Of a stretch of 52,334 nucleotides of DNA, positions 16,642 to 25,068 are shown one piece after another. The first letter of the stretch is position 1. Every line of letters begins with the position of its first letter. The notes beneath the pieces are model-generated. The model did no database searches. It saw only the letters and a list, made by a program, of their open reading frames with translations, and was not told the origin of the DNA. Source of the stretch: Candidatus Thorarchaeota archaeon (GTDB taxonomy: Archaea; Asgardarchaeota; Thorarchaeia; Thorarchaeales; Thorarchaeaceae); NCBI GenBank assembly GCA_016839445.1, contig JAEOUG010000058.1, positions 1 through 52,334 of the forward strand, given 5' to 3'. The position numbers and the translations under genes are program-made.

Positions 16642-17619
16642 CTAGTGATAGTAGGGTATCATCCTGTTCAAGATGTAGCCCTTGGGCCTCTCCCCAGAAA
16701 CGGGCCAGAGGAACTCCCTATCGGGCTTCATTGGCTTGTACTTGAACTCCTTGAGGATGAACGGGAAGAGCCTATTGACAAGATGCACTTCAAGATGTGT
16801 GATTTCCTTCTTCCAGAGGTGCAGATTCTTCGCAGATATGCCTGAGAACTTCAGTCCCCTGCTGCTATTGCCTTCCCATGCCTCTCCCATTGTCGTGGGC
16901 TGGAGTACGGATTCGTCAAATGGAATCTCAACCACCTTGCACATCCTCCGGACTGTTTCTTCTGGTTTGGTTAACAGGTCTTCGTACCGGATTACGAGGT
17001 AGTCTTCGCCCAGAATCTCTCTGTTGTGATGTAGCCTGTAGTAGCTATTCTCCAATGACCTGAGCGCATTGCCAAGGAACGGGTAGGGGCGCCCATCTAT
17101 CCTCATGTATCTCCTGATGGAGACCAGGTTGGAATAGGGGTTTCTGAGAACATGGAGGAACTTCGCGTCTGGAAACATCGACTTGAGATGCAGAGCGAAC
17201 TCAGTGTGCTCCACGGACTTCTCCACGAACCGCAGGTTGCCTGGCATGTCTTCTCTGGTCAGTGCCGAATACGATGCCTCAACGTAGTGAAGCAGTAACT
17301 CGCGCATCGATTCAGCGGGCTCTGCCATCACGTTTCTGAACCGATCAATGTCAAGTTTGCCGCGCAGGTCAGAGTCACCCATTCTCCCTCCCATTGTGTT
17401 CACTCGATGTGCATAGTCAGTGTATGCGTCCCTGATTTCTTGCAGGTCGAGTCGAGGAGGTCTCGCCTTGCGAAGCCTGTAGTCCACCCACTCACTTGCG
17501 TACTGGAAGATGTGCATCTCAAATGGAACAACGTAAAGGCCCGGACTTCCATCCAGAAGGTTCCTGACCAGACTCGTTCCTGATTTGTGCGGGCCAAGAA
17601 TGAAGATTGGAGCTTTCAT
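16642..17619 (-). CDS. Sulfotransferase
   Basis: 325 residues. The 5'-phosphosulfate loop is at the N-terminus (FILGPHKSGTSLVRNLL) and the 3'-phosphate motif later (FLHVLRNPYSNLVSIRRY). These define PAPS-dependent sulfotransferases of the Sulfotransfer_1/3 type. The enzyme would move sulfate from PAPS onto a sugar or other acceptor. No signal peptide is seen, so it should act in the cytoplasm. It is the first of three different sulfotransferases in 4 kb, mixed with glycosyltransferases and a C5-epimerase-like gene. Confidence 0.88.
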   Translation of the reverse strand: MKAPIFILGPHKSGTSLVRNLLDGSPGLYVVPFEMHIFQYASEWVDYRLRKARPPRLDLQEIRDAYTDYAHRVNTMGGRMGDSDLRGKLDIDRFRNVMAEPAESMRELLLHYVEASYSALTREDMPGNLRFVEKSVEHTEFALHLKSMFPDAKFLHVLRNPYSNLVSIRRYMRIDGRPYPFLGNALRSLENSYYRLHHNREILGEDYLVIRYEDLLTKPEETVRRMCKVVEIPFDESVLQPTTMGEAWEGNSSRGLKFSGISAKNLHLWKKEITHLEVHLVNRLFPFILKEFKYKPMKPDREFLWPVSGERPKGYILNRMIPYYH

Positions 17620-17700
17620 GATGTCATTGCCACCACGGAGGAATGACTACGCGTGTGGCTCAATTGATGGGTGCTATAAAGCCTTCTGACACATGTGGTC

Positions 17701-18513
17701 CTATTCCACAGATGGCGGCTCATACCCGTATTTGTGGATGATGAACTCCTCCGCCCTCCGTACAAGATCGATGGTGTCTGAGTCGTAGTAGTGGCTTACG
17801 CTATGCCGCTCTGATCTGTTCACCTTCTTCCTCGAGCCCTCTCTGATTGTGCTCTTCATCTCATCGGTCAGTTCGTGACCCGACTTCTCCATTGCCTCGA
17901 TGAGGTCCTCTTCGAGAGACTCAACTCTCACCAAGAGGTCGATAAGGCAGTGCTCTTCATCGTACTCCTGCAGTTTCTGCAGACTATGAATGCCGGTGAA
18001 CACGTCGTCATCGAAGAAGTCTTTCAGGAACAACTTGCAGTAACGATACGTCATGAACCCAGCGAATCCACTTGTCGCTGACTCATGATACCGCTCTCCA
18101 AGGTCTCTGTGATGTCTTGGGTCCATCACCATTCGGAGCCATTTCCGAAACTTGGAGGCATCCATAGAGTCCCCATACACAGAGCTCCATTCTCCAACGG
18201 GCTTTCTGAGCTCGTGCATGCCGTGGCTAATCGCTCCTTTCCCTATTCTCCTCAGTCCTAGCCCGGTCGACTTCTTCGTGAGTCTGTCATAGAGCCCTCC
18301 CTTATCGTTGCTCCCGTACGCCCAGAGCGATACATACCAGTCCCAAGGGTTCCTGATGCTACCCATAATCATCTTCTCTGAGGAGTAATCGGTGAGCCAG
18401 CTGTGTTTTGGCTTCACCTGTCTTCCTCCCACCGTCTTGTCAAGGAGTTGAGCTATGTGTGTGCAAGCTGACTTCTGAAGTTGAAGGAAGATTATCCTGT
18501 CCGTTTCAAACAC
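17701..18513 (-). CDS. Sulfotransferase (Sulfotransfer_2-like)
   Basis: 270 residues from GTG 18513. It begins with IIFLQLQKSACTHIAQLL, a 5'-phosphosulfate loop of the carbohydrate-sulfotransferase type, and continues with MIMGSIRNPWDWYVSLW, the 3'-phosphate motif. It belongs to the branch related to heparan 2-O- and chondroitin/HNK-1 sulfotransferases, though I cannot place it finely. The C-terminal third is helical and charged. It follows the glycosyltransferase gene by 12 bases on the same strand. Confidence 0.8.
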   Translation of the reverse strand: MFETDRIIFLQLQKSACTHIAQLLDKTVGGRQVKPKHSWLTDYSSEKMIMGSIRNPWDWYVSLWAYGSNDKGGLYDRLTKKSTGLGLRRIGKGAISHGMHELRKPVGEWSSVYGDSMDASKFRKWLRMVMDPRHHRDLGERYHESATSGFAGFMTYRYCKLFLKDFFDDDVFTGIHSLQKLQEYDEEHCLIDLLVRVESLEEDLIEAMEKSGHELTDEMKSTIREGSRKKVNRSERHSVSHYYDSDTIDLVRRAEEFIIHKYGYEPPSVE

Positions 18514-18525
18514 GCATATCCACCT

Positions 18526-19464
18526 TCAGGCATCATCTTTCTCGAAGAGCTTCAGCATCTTCTCCCCCGTTCTCTCAGCGGTATAGCCGTCGAGGATCGT
18601 CTGTCGAAGGTCCTTCTTCAACTGCATCTTCTCCTCGGCGTTCTTCTGTTTGAACTCCTCAATGAGGTCGATGAGTTCGGAATCGTACCTGTAAGTGAGT
18701 TCCTCGGGGACAAACTCAAGGATGCAGGGGATTCTATGTACGAACGGAATGAGCCCCGACAGCATTGCCTCGGCGATGGCAACTCCGAATGATTCATCGA
18801 GCGCATGATGGATGTAGTATTCCATCTCCCATTGCCACTCGGGGAAGGAAACGTTGGGTTCCAGTACATGGCTCAACCCGTACTCCTTCGCCCTCTCCAC
18901 GATTATTCGCTCCTCGGCGGAGTAGCCTCCTATGTGAAGCTGGTAGTCGCGAAGAGCGAGCATGAGGGAGTAGATCCGCTTTCTGGGAGTTGGGAGTGAC
19001 CACGTGCATATCTTGCCAGAACTACTCGGATGGAACGGCCACTTCTCAGCGTTGACCCCCGGCGGAATGACTTCTATGGGTACAGACTTAGGCACGAACT
19101 CCCTGAGTAGCTCCCCGTAGTGCGTGGAGACCGCGATGACTGCCTTCACATTATCCCAGTCCACGCCTTTGAAAATCGGCGGATGATCCAGCTCCGTTCT
19201 GTGAATCCTCATGTAGATTGGCTTCGTGGAGTTGTGACTGACCTTGTGTCCCAACTCGTCGAGGAAATCTACAAAGACGACATCGGCCCATTTGGAGAGG
19301 GACCGTATCTTCCTCCCTATTGTTGCGAACCATCTTCCCTTGCTGACCATGGACCCGAAGTTGAACGAGCTACTCCGCGGTGGAGACACGATTCGAGTGT
19401 CAAAAGGCTCTGTCCACTTCAGGAACGTTGTGTTCCCAGTGAATACTGCAAGTTTCTTCGTCAT
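18526..19464 (-). CDS. Glycosyltransferase, GT4-like
   Basis: 312 residues from ATG 19464 (MTKKLAVFTGNTTFLKW). Longer starts run into the divergent sulfotransferase gene and lie upstream of the likely TATA box. The C-terminal Rossmann half carries the GT4 nucleotide-sugar motif (DESFGVAIAEAMLSGLIPFV, with the E-x7-E acid pair), and VIPPGVN ends the N-terminal half. It would transfer a sugar from an NDP- or GDP-donor. It is probably co-transcribed with the sulfotransferase gene just downstream, which suggests that one adds the sugar and the other sulfates it. Confidence 0.82.
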   Translation of the reverse strand: MTKKLAVFTGNTTFLKWTEPFDTRIVSPPRSSSFNFGSMVSKGRWFATIGRKIRSLSKWADVVFVDFLDELGHKVSHNSTKPIYMRIHRTELDHPPIFKGVDWDNVKAVIAVSTHYGELLREFVPKSVPIEVIPPGVNAEKWPFHPSSSGKICTWSLPTPRKRIYSLMLALRDYQLHIGGYSAEERIIVERAKEYGLSHVLEPNVSFPEWQWEMEYYIHHALDESFGVAIAEAMLSGLIPFVHRIPCILEFVPEELTYRYDSELIDLIEEFKQKNAEEKMQLKKDLRQTILDGYTAERTGEKMLKLFEKDDA

Positions 19465-19497
19465 CGCCAGTACCCTGCCCACAGATGATGTGGTTTC

Positions 19498-19507
19498 TTT
19501 ATACTTT
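19498..19507 (-). promoter_or_regulatory. TATA box for the leftward glycosyltransferase gene
   Basis: AAAGTATAAA on the minus strand, about 35 bases before ATG 19464. It supports the shorter start of that gene. Confidence 0.5.
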
Positions 19508-19542
19508 ATCATCTCTTCGCAGAGAGGCTGCGGCGAGAGAAG

Positions 19543-19550
19543 CTTTAACA
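19543..19550 (+). promoter_or_regulatory. TATA box for the rightward sulfotransferase gene
   Basis: CTTTAACA lies 32-39 bases before ATG 19582, in the divergent promoter region shared with the leftward glycosyltransferase gene. Confidence 0.45.
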
Positions 19551-19581
19551 ACAGGGAGTTTCGCCACCGCATGAGGCCAAA

Positions 19582-20481
19582 ATGCTCAACGAGATCTTGT
19601 TTCCGAGGCGGTTCACGAAGACCACTGGGTTCTGGGCTCGTACTCTCCGGAGGATATCCAAGTATGGTTTCGTGAGGAGAGGACTGCTGGCTGTTGTCTC
19701 GTTGGCGGGAGGATTTAGGAATCGAGGCAGGTACGCGCAGGTTCAGCGTTACTGCATGTTTGTGGGCTACCCAAGAAGCGGCCATAGCCTCGTAGGGTCA
19801 TTTGTTGATGCCCATCCGAATGCAGTGATCTCACATGAACTCGATGCTCTCGATTTTGTGGAGAGAGGCTATGGAAGGAATAGGCTCTTCTACTTGATCA
19901 CTAGGAATTCCTACGAGTTCGGGAAAGTCGGAAGGTCATGGACAGGCTATTCCTACGATGTGAAGGGCCAATGGCAGGGAGGATACAACGAAGTCCTGAC
20001 TGTCCTTGGTGACAAGAAGGGCGGGATGAGTTCACGACGCCTCGAAAGCGATCCCGAGCTATTGGAGTCGCTGCATAGCATGACGGGCGTGCCAATCCAG
20101 ATCATCCATGTAGTAAGAAATCCCTTTGATAACATCAGCACGATATCTAACCGAAACAAGATTCCATTGGAGGAGGCCATCGAGTTCTACTTCTCTCTGT
20201 GTGACACCAACAAGGCTGTGAAGGCGAAGTCAGACGATGCACACTTCCTTGAGTTCAGGTTGGAGGAGCTCGTCGAGAAGCCTCGCGAGATTGTCCAGCG
20301 AATCTGTGGTTTCTTGGAACTTGAGGCAGACTCCGGCTACCTCTCAGCCTGCGAGGCACTCCTCTTCGAAAAGCCTCGGAGAACAAGAGACTCGGTACAG
20401 TGGGACCGAAGCCTGATAGAGCTGGTACTCGTTCGGGCAAAGGAATACGACTTCCTGGAAGGGTACGACTTCGAGAACTGA
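19582..20481 (+). CDS. Sulfotransferase
   Basis: 299 residues. The 5'-phosphosulfate loop is MFVGYPRSGHSLVGSF (about residues 59-74) and the 3'-phosphate motif is IIHVVRNPFDNISTIS. A basic, partly hydrophobic region of about 55 residues precedes the loop (LLAVVSLAGGF) and may tether it to the membrane. It differs in sequence from the other two sulfotransferases nearby, so the three probably modify different positions. It is followed 54 bases later by the C5-epimerase-like gene, which has its own TATA box. Confidence 0.87.
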   Translation: MLNEILFPRRFTKTTGFWARTLRRISKYGFVRRGLLAVVSLAGGFRNRGRYAQVQRYCMFVGYPRSGHSLVGSFVDAHPNAVISHELDALDFVERGYGRNRLFYLITRNSYEFGKVGRSWTGYSYDVKGQWQGGYNEVLTVLGDKKGGMSSRRLESDPELLESLHSMTGVPIQIIHVVRNPFDNISTISNRNKIPLEEAIEFYFSLCDTNKAVKAKSDDAHFLEFRLEELVEKPREIVQRICGFLELEADSGYLSACEALLFEKPRRTRDSVQWDRSLIELVLVRAKEYDFLEGYDFEN

Positions 20482-20495
20482 AGGAGCAACGAAAC

Positions 20496-20503
20496 GTATT
20501 TAT
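20496..20503 (+). promoter_or_regulatory. TATA box for the C5-epimerase-like gene
   Basis: GTATTTAT lies 33-40 bases before ATG 20536, giving a leader of about ten bases. Confidence 0.5.
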
Positions 20504-20535
20504 CGCCCCCACTGGCCTGACCGCGTCGAACCAAG

Positions 20536-21648
20536 ATGGCCGGGCCCGTTTCTAGTTCTTCCCTATTCGGACACGTCCGGAAGCTCTTCTCTCATATCAG
20601 AAAACGTCTGCCCATCTACTTCGTACTGATGGTGGTCATCTTCGGAGTTCTGTTCGTCTTCCGCGACGAGATCTACGACAATCTCATTGAGCGACACGAA
20701 GCCGAGAATGCCGTCTCTTTTACACCGGAAGGGATTCCAATCACCGACTATGGGTGGAAACAGGGTAGATATGTTGGGCCAGTGATTAGTCCCCTCCATG
20801 TCGGCAACTGGGCCCAGACTTACTACAATCAGAGTCTGTACGGTAACACCACTGCCGGCGTATACTTCAACAACACAATCCAGTGGTTCCTGGATAATCG
20901 AGTGACAAATGAGATTGATGATGGCGGTGGTCCTGTCAACGTCAGTCACTGGATCTACAACTATGCAATCTATGACATGCCGGCTGGCTGGCGGTCCGCA
21001 ATGGCGGATGCTGAGATTCTTCATGCCCTTGCTCTTGCGTACGACTTGTACGAGAACCCCCTCGTGCTTCAGGTCTGTGACGAGGTCCTCAATGGCTTTG
21101 AGATTTCTCAGGACCTGGGAGGGAATGTCCTCGATCTCAGTGACGGGGGTGCATGGTATCCTGAGGTCATAGTCCCTGCATCACTCGACCCGACCTATCC
21201 TCACAGAAGGATTCTCAATGGGTTCCTCTTTGCTGTGGAGGACCTCTACGCAACCTATGAGCTACTGAACGAGACACGCGTCCTGACACTGTTCAATCTT
21301 GGCGTCACATCGGCTCTGGAACACATGGATTTGTACGAGTCCCCAAGGAATTGGACCTACTACCAGCTTGACCCAGAGAAGCTAGCATCTGTTCACTATC
21401 ACGGAGTCCACATACGACTCACTCAGAGCCTCTACCAGATCACAAACGACAGCACGTTCTTGGAATACAGTCAGCGCTGGGCTGGATGGACTCAGTATCC
21501 AGAGGATCCTTGGTGGGTTCTTACGCCTCGTCTGATGCTGGAAATCCAATTCGGGTTGCTCTTCATGGGTATCGCGGCGTTAGCCATCTTGGGACTTGAC
21601 CTTCTCCAGATGCACATTAGAGACCGTCTTCGTAGGAACCGCGTCTGA
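20536..21648 (+). CDS. D-glucuronyl C5-epimerase-like membrane protein
   Basis: 370 residues. Membrane helices are at about 25-42 (IYFVLMVVIFGVLFVF) and about 334-356 (FGLLFMGIAALAILGLDLL), with basic residues flanking both (HIRKR before, RDRLRRNR after), so the middle should face outward. The middle holds seven sequons (NQS, NTT, NNT, NVS, NET, NWT, NDS). Its signature segments are PAGWRSAMADAEILHALALAY, GGAWYPEV and RRILNGFLFAVEDLYATY. They match the C-terminal domain of heparan sulfate D-glucuronyl C5-epimerase (WxSAMAQ, GGxWYEE, VLNGFxFSLxGLYD). The enzyme turns D-glucuronate into L-iduronate in a polymer. The assignment is by recalled motifs. Confidence 0.78.
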   Translation: MAGPVSSSSLFGHVRKLFSHIRKRLPIYFVLMVVIFGVLFVFRDEIYDNLIERHEAENAVSFTPEGIPITDYGWKQGRYVGPVISPLHVGNWAQTYYNQSLYGNTTAGVYFNNTIQWFLDNRVTNEIDDGGGPVNVSHWIYNYAIYDMPAGWRSAMADAEILHALALAYDLYENPLVLQVCDEVLNGFEISQDLGGNVLDLSDGGAWYPEVIVPASLDPTYPHRRILNGFLFAVEDLYATYELLNETRVLTLFNLGVTSALEHMDLYESPRNWTYYQLDPEKLASVHYHGVHIRLTQSLYQITNDSTFLEYSQRWAGWTQYPEDPWWVLTPRLMLEIQFGLLFMGIAALAILGLDLLQMHIRDRLRRNRV

Positions 21649-21659
21649 GCTGTCTGGAC

Positions 21660-22658
21660 TCACTCTGCGGGTTTGGAGAACCTGTAGATGCCCCGTATCT
21701 TGCCTTCGTTCCTCTCCCACACATAGTTCTCTCTAGCATGAGCCATTATTTCAGCTGAGTCTTGCTCAGGAAGATCTGAAAGGACTTGAGGAAGGTCCTC
21801 GTACGAGTCAAACTCGTGTACATATGGGTCCGCCTTGAACGGCTCTTTGAGCGTAGATGTCAGTAAGACTTGGAGCCCTGCATTCAGGTACTCGTAGTTC
21901 TTGTTGGGGTCGCAGTACCTGTGGAAGGGATGAGGTCTCCACGGAGTGAGCCCGATTCTGTATTCTGTCAGGCCAATCATCATCTCCGGGTGAGGTACAC
22001 CTGATATGATGTTGAAGTCTACTGCATCTTTCAGACCTGTCATATCGCGGTGTGGAGTGAACTTGTCGAACTTGAAGTCACTACCAACGTAGACTAGGCC
22101 CTTCCTCCCCTCCGGGTCTGGCAGGTCGATGACCTCTGATGTTAGCGGGAAGTTGCCTGTGACCTCCACATGTTTCGATCTCTGCCTGTGCTCCGCCGCT
22201 ATGTTCTCGCTCACTGTCAGAACTGGGTATCTCTCCAGCAGGTGTTGCTCCCAACTCGGTGTCACTCTGACGAGTGGCTTGCCAGATATCCTCCTCACCA
22301 GACTTCTGTTTGAGAAGCGGAAGTCCTGCTTGCTCCAGTATTCGTGGTCGTCATAGACCACAGGGTATTCGGTCTCAAGCATCATGGCTGCGGCAATGAC
22401 ATTGTTGGCATGGACGATGTCCGGGTTGATTTCGTCTATGGCTTTGAGCCATCGCTTCTTGAAGCGCGGATCCAGTACCACGCGAAAGTGGTTTACAACG
22501 GGAATGTGATAGGTGGCAGAGAAGGCTCCGTAGTCTTGTCGGCTTGTAGGATGGCCACCCAGGAATAGCAGTTCGTGTCCTTCATTCTTCATGACGAGAG
22601 CTGTCTTCTCGATTCTTGCATCTGGGAGCCCTCCGTGAGAAGTGTGAAGAATCCTCAT
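21660..22658 (-). CDS. Glycosyltransferase, GT4-like
   Basis: 332 residues. It opens with MRILHTSHGGLPDARIEKTA and has the N-terminal Rossmann signs INPDIVHANNVIAAAM and YPVVYDDHEYWS. The second half has GLVYVGSDF and a donor-site region (YRIGLTPWRPHPFHRYCDPNKNY) of the kind found in surface-polysaccharide GT4 enzymes. The stop faces the C5-epimerase-like gene 11 bases away. It lies 14 bases downstream of the first wecB and is in the same transcript. Confidence 0.8.
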   Translation of the reverse strand: MRILHTSHGGLPDARIEKTALVMKNEGHELLFLGGHPTSRQDYGAFSATYHIPVVNHFRVVLDPRFKKRWLKAIDEINPDIVHANNVIAAAMMLETEYPVVYDDHEYWSKQDFRFSNRSLVRRISGKPLVRVTPSWEQHLLERYPVLTVSENIAAEHRQRSKHVEVTGNFPLTSEVIDLPDPEGRKGLVYVGSDFKFDKFTPHRDMTGLKDAVDFNIISGVPHPEMMIGLTEYRIGLTPWRPHPFHRYCDPNKNYEYLNAGLQVLLTSTLKEPFKADPYVHEFDSYEDLPQVLSDLPEQDSAEIMAHARENYVWERNEGKIRGIYRFSKPAE

Positions 22659-22672
22659 GTCCTGTCCTCTCG

Positions 22673-23779
22673 CTATTCGACCATCATCGACCTCTTGGTC
22701 TGTATCTCTCCTGAGGAGAGTATCTCTGCTATTCTCTCTGCTGCTCTGCCATCACCGTAGACCGAGGCATCATTGTTGGTCTTCAGTCCCCACATCTTCA
22801 GGGCCTTAGTCGATACATCCTCTGCCGTGGGGAGTGCGAGAATGTTTGCTCCTGCCTCTATGGTCTCGACCCACTCGGTGTTGTCCCTGATTGTGACGCA
22901 AGGCGTGTTCAGGAGATATGCCTCCTTTTGGAGACCTCCCGAGTCCGTTATGAGAAGGTCCGATTTGCTCACAAGAGCCATCATTGTTGTGTAGGGCACA
23001 GGGTCAACGACCTCGAGATTCTTGGGAATCTGGATTCCTGTTTCCTCCAGTCTCTTCTTGGTTCGGGGGTGCATCGGGAAGACTATCTTGCGAGAAACCG
23101 TAGCTAGCCCCTTCATGATTCCTGTCAGACGATCAGGAATGTCTACGTTCTCCCTTCGGTGAAGGGTGAGTACTGCAAAGGAACCCTCGGATATCCCTAC
23201 TTTCTTCATCTCTTCTTCTTGGTATGATGAGTTGCTGAATATCGGCAGGCGGTTCTGGAGGATGTCATACATCGTGTCGCCAGTGAGGAATACTGAGCCG
23301 ATGACATTCTCCTTCTCCAGATTCTCCACTGCGATTTTCGTAGGGGCGAAGAGACCTGTTGCACCGTGGTCGACAAGCCTTCTGTTGATCTCTTCCTGCA
23401 TGTACATATCATAGCTACGAAGCCCCGATTCGAGATGACATGTCGGAATGTCCATCTTGAAGCCAGCCAGGGCGGCGCCGAGGGCGGAGTTGGTGTCACC
23501 CGGGACTACGAGGTAGTCAGGCCTCTCTCTCTCGAGTTCTCTCTCCAATCTTGATATGACCTCGTATGTCTGATACGCACTTGTTCCACTGCCCACCTCA
23601 AGGTTGCAGTCAGGCTTAGGAATCTCGAGCTCCTCGATGAACTGTGCAGCCAACTGGAAGTCGTAGTGTTGCCCAGTATGGATGAACCGCGTTGTCACGC
23701 CTCCCTCTTGAAGAGCCAGCAGCAGTGGCGCCGACTTGATTATTTGCGGCCGTGTGCCAGTTACGAGCGTGACAATCAT
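22673..23779 (-). CDS. wecB: UDP-N-acetylglucosamine 2-epimerase (non-hydrolysing), copy 1
   Basis: 368 residues, normal length. It converts UDP-GlcNAc to UDP-ManNAc in the cytoplasm, a precursor of ManNAc or ManNAc-uronate in surface polymers. Motifs: TGTRPQIIKSAPL at the N-terminus, FIHTGQHYD, VPGDTNSALGAA, CHLESGLRSYD, EEINRRLVDH, LTLHRRENVD, FPMHPRT, ITDSGGLQKEA and NTEWVET. The usual HxEAGLR reads HLESGLR here. A second copy lies 1.3 kb away on the other strand. Confidence 0.93.
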   Translation of the reverse strand: MIVTLVTGTRPQIIKSAPLLLALQEGGVTTRFIHTGQHYDFQLAAQFIEELEIPKPDCNLEVGSGTSAYQTYEVISRLERELERERPDYLVVPGDTNSALGAALAGFKMDIPTCHLESGLRSYDMYMQEEINRRLVDHGATGLFAPTKIAVENLEKENVIGSVFLTGDTMYDILQNRLPIFSNSSYQEEEMKKVGISEGSFAVLTLHRRENVDIPDRLTGIMKGLATVSRKIVFPMHPRTKKRLEETGIQIPKNLEVVDPVPYTTMMALVSKSDLLITDSGGLQKEAYLLNTPCVTIRDNTEWVETIEAGANILALPTAEDVSTKALKMWGLKTNNDASVYGDGRAAERIAEILSSGEIQTKRSMMVE

Positions 23780-23924
23780 TTTCCGCAGCCCACCAGAAGA
23801 CGAAGAGATACAGGGTTTGTGATGAGTCCCCTTGGCTTAACTATTGAACGTTATGGTAGAAGGGGAATGCATAAGAACAGGACCAGCGGAAGTGGCACTC
23901 ACCATCACACGGAAACAGGTCCGC

Positions 23925-23930
23925 GGAGGA
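23925..23930 (+). promoter_or_regulatory. Shine-Dalgarno site that decides the 23936 start
   Basis: GGAGGA is followed after five bases by TTG 23936 and after eight by TTG 23939. It is the strongest ribosome site in this gene's 5' region. Confidence 0.5.
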
Positions 23931-23935
23931 ACCAC

Positions 23936-24991
23936 TTGTTGGTCAAGAAACGAGTTCTCCTCATAGGCACAGAACCCGAACGGATGATTCGACTGCAGAG
24001 AGTCCTCCAGAGCATGCGGAAGCTCGGCATCGATGTCCGTGTGCTTGAACCTGTTACGAAACCCCGCGGGAGACCCCGGATACTCAAGGGAATGATTCGC
24101 TATCTGACTATTACCTTCCAGATTCTCCTTGCTAGAGCAGACATCTACCACTTCTTCAACGTCCCTGACAACGTTGGCCTTCCGCTCACACTAAAGCGAG
24201 GCACACTGGTCTACGACGTTCGTGCTCCATGGGCTGCCGTCCTCCGTGAGACCTTCGGTAAGTCACCGCTCATCTTCTTGGCGAAGTTCATTGAGAGGTT
24301 CATGACCAGGAAGGCCGACCATGTTGTCTGTGTCAATCGGATGTTGGCTGAGAGGGCAGTGACATGGGGCGCCAGGTCTGTCAGGGTCATCCCGAACTAC
24401 CCGTCCGAGGACTTCGGCCCCACTCGTGACCGAGCCGAGACCAGGAAAGAGCTTGGCATTGATGACTCCTCAGTAGTGCTGTATCTCGGGAAGCTCTCAA
24501 AGGTTGAGGGTGTCGACCTGCTGATGGAGGTGATTCGATCGGCTACCCGACTGACGCCCAAGGTGAAGTTCCTCGTTGTTGGTGCAGGACCGCAGGAGAG
24601 TCAATTCAAGCGGTTCGTAGAGAGAGAAGGTCTAGAAGGCAGAGTAGTCATGACAGGATGGATTCCCCACGAAGAGGTTGCGAATCTCATTCAAGCGGCA
24701 GACCTGTGCTTGCTCCCTCGCCCCTGGGACAGCTGCTCTCCCTTCATTGGGCCTGAGTCCATCTGGAAGGCAGGTGAGTATCTCTCGCTAGGGAAACCCG
24801 TGCTGGCTCCTAGGATGGGGGGTTTTGCGACTGCGCCTTTTCCCGTGATAGCAGTTGACCCGTCCGAGATGGCACAAGCAGTTGCTGAGTTCTTCAGGAG
24901 GCCCGCCACTGGGTCAGTCCAACCACATCCACGATGGCCAGAGAGCCACAGGAGACTTGAACGTCTCTACAGGAGTCTTGGTGCTCTTTAG
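23936..24991 (+). CDS. Glycosyltransferase, GT4 family
   Basis: 351 residues from TTG 23936, chosen for its ribosome site and because KKRVLLIGTEPERM is the natural N-terminus of this fold. ATG 23867, with AGGGG before it, is an alternative adding 23 polar residues; a still longer frame would overlap wecB. The second domain shows VVLYLGKLSKVEGVDLL, FLVVGAGPQESQ, VVMTGWIPHEEVANLIQAAD, the donor site (SCSPFIGPESIWKAGEYLSLGKPVLAP) and a typical C-terminal helix. It would transfer a sugar from a nucleotide donor. A second wecB follows 77 bases later. Confidence 0.85.
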   Translation: MLVKKRVLLIGTEPERMIRLQRVLQSMRKLGIDVRVLEPVTKPRGRPRILKGMIRYLTITFQILLARADIYHFFNVPDNVGLPLTLKRGTLVYDVRAPWAAVLRETFGKSPLIFLAKFIERFMTRKADHVVCVNRMLAERAVTWGARSVRVIPNYPSEDFGPTRDRAETRKELGIDDSSVVLYLGKLSKVEGVDLLMEVIRSATRLTPKVKFLVVGAGPQESQFKRFVEREGLEGRVVMTGWIPHEEVANLIQAADLCLLPRPWDSCSPFIGPESIWKAGEYLSLGKPVLAPRMGGFATAPFPVIAVDPSEMAQAVAEFFRRPATGSVQPHPRWPESHRRLERLYRSLGAL

Positions 24992-25054
24992 GAGGTCCTC
25001 CCATCAATCGAAACGTTATAATGTCAAGTGGACCGTGAAGGCGACTTGAGCGCC

Positions 25055-25061
25055 AAGGAGG
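25055..25061 (+). promoter_or_regulatory. Shine-Dalgarno site for wecB copy 2
   Basis: AAGGAGG is followed after seven bases by TTG 25069. This strong site supports the unusual TTG start. Confidence 0.6.
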
Positions 25062-25068
25062 CTCCATC

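Noticed and set aside
19465-19785. Longer N-terminus for the leftward glycosyltransferase
   Set aside because: It reads antisense through the sulfotransferase gene, is proline/serine-rich noise, and lies upstream of the likely promoter.
23666-23866. Longer N-terminus for the 23936 glycosyltransferase
   Set aside because: It overlaps wecB on the other strand and lacks a ribosome site.
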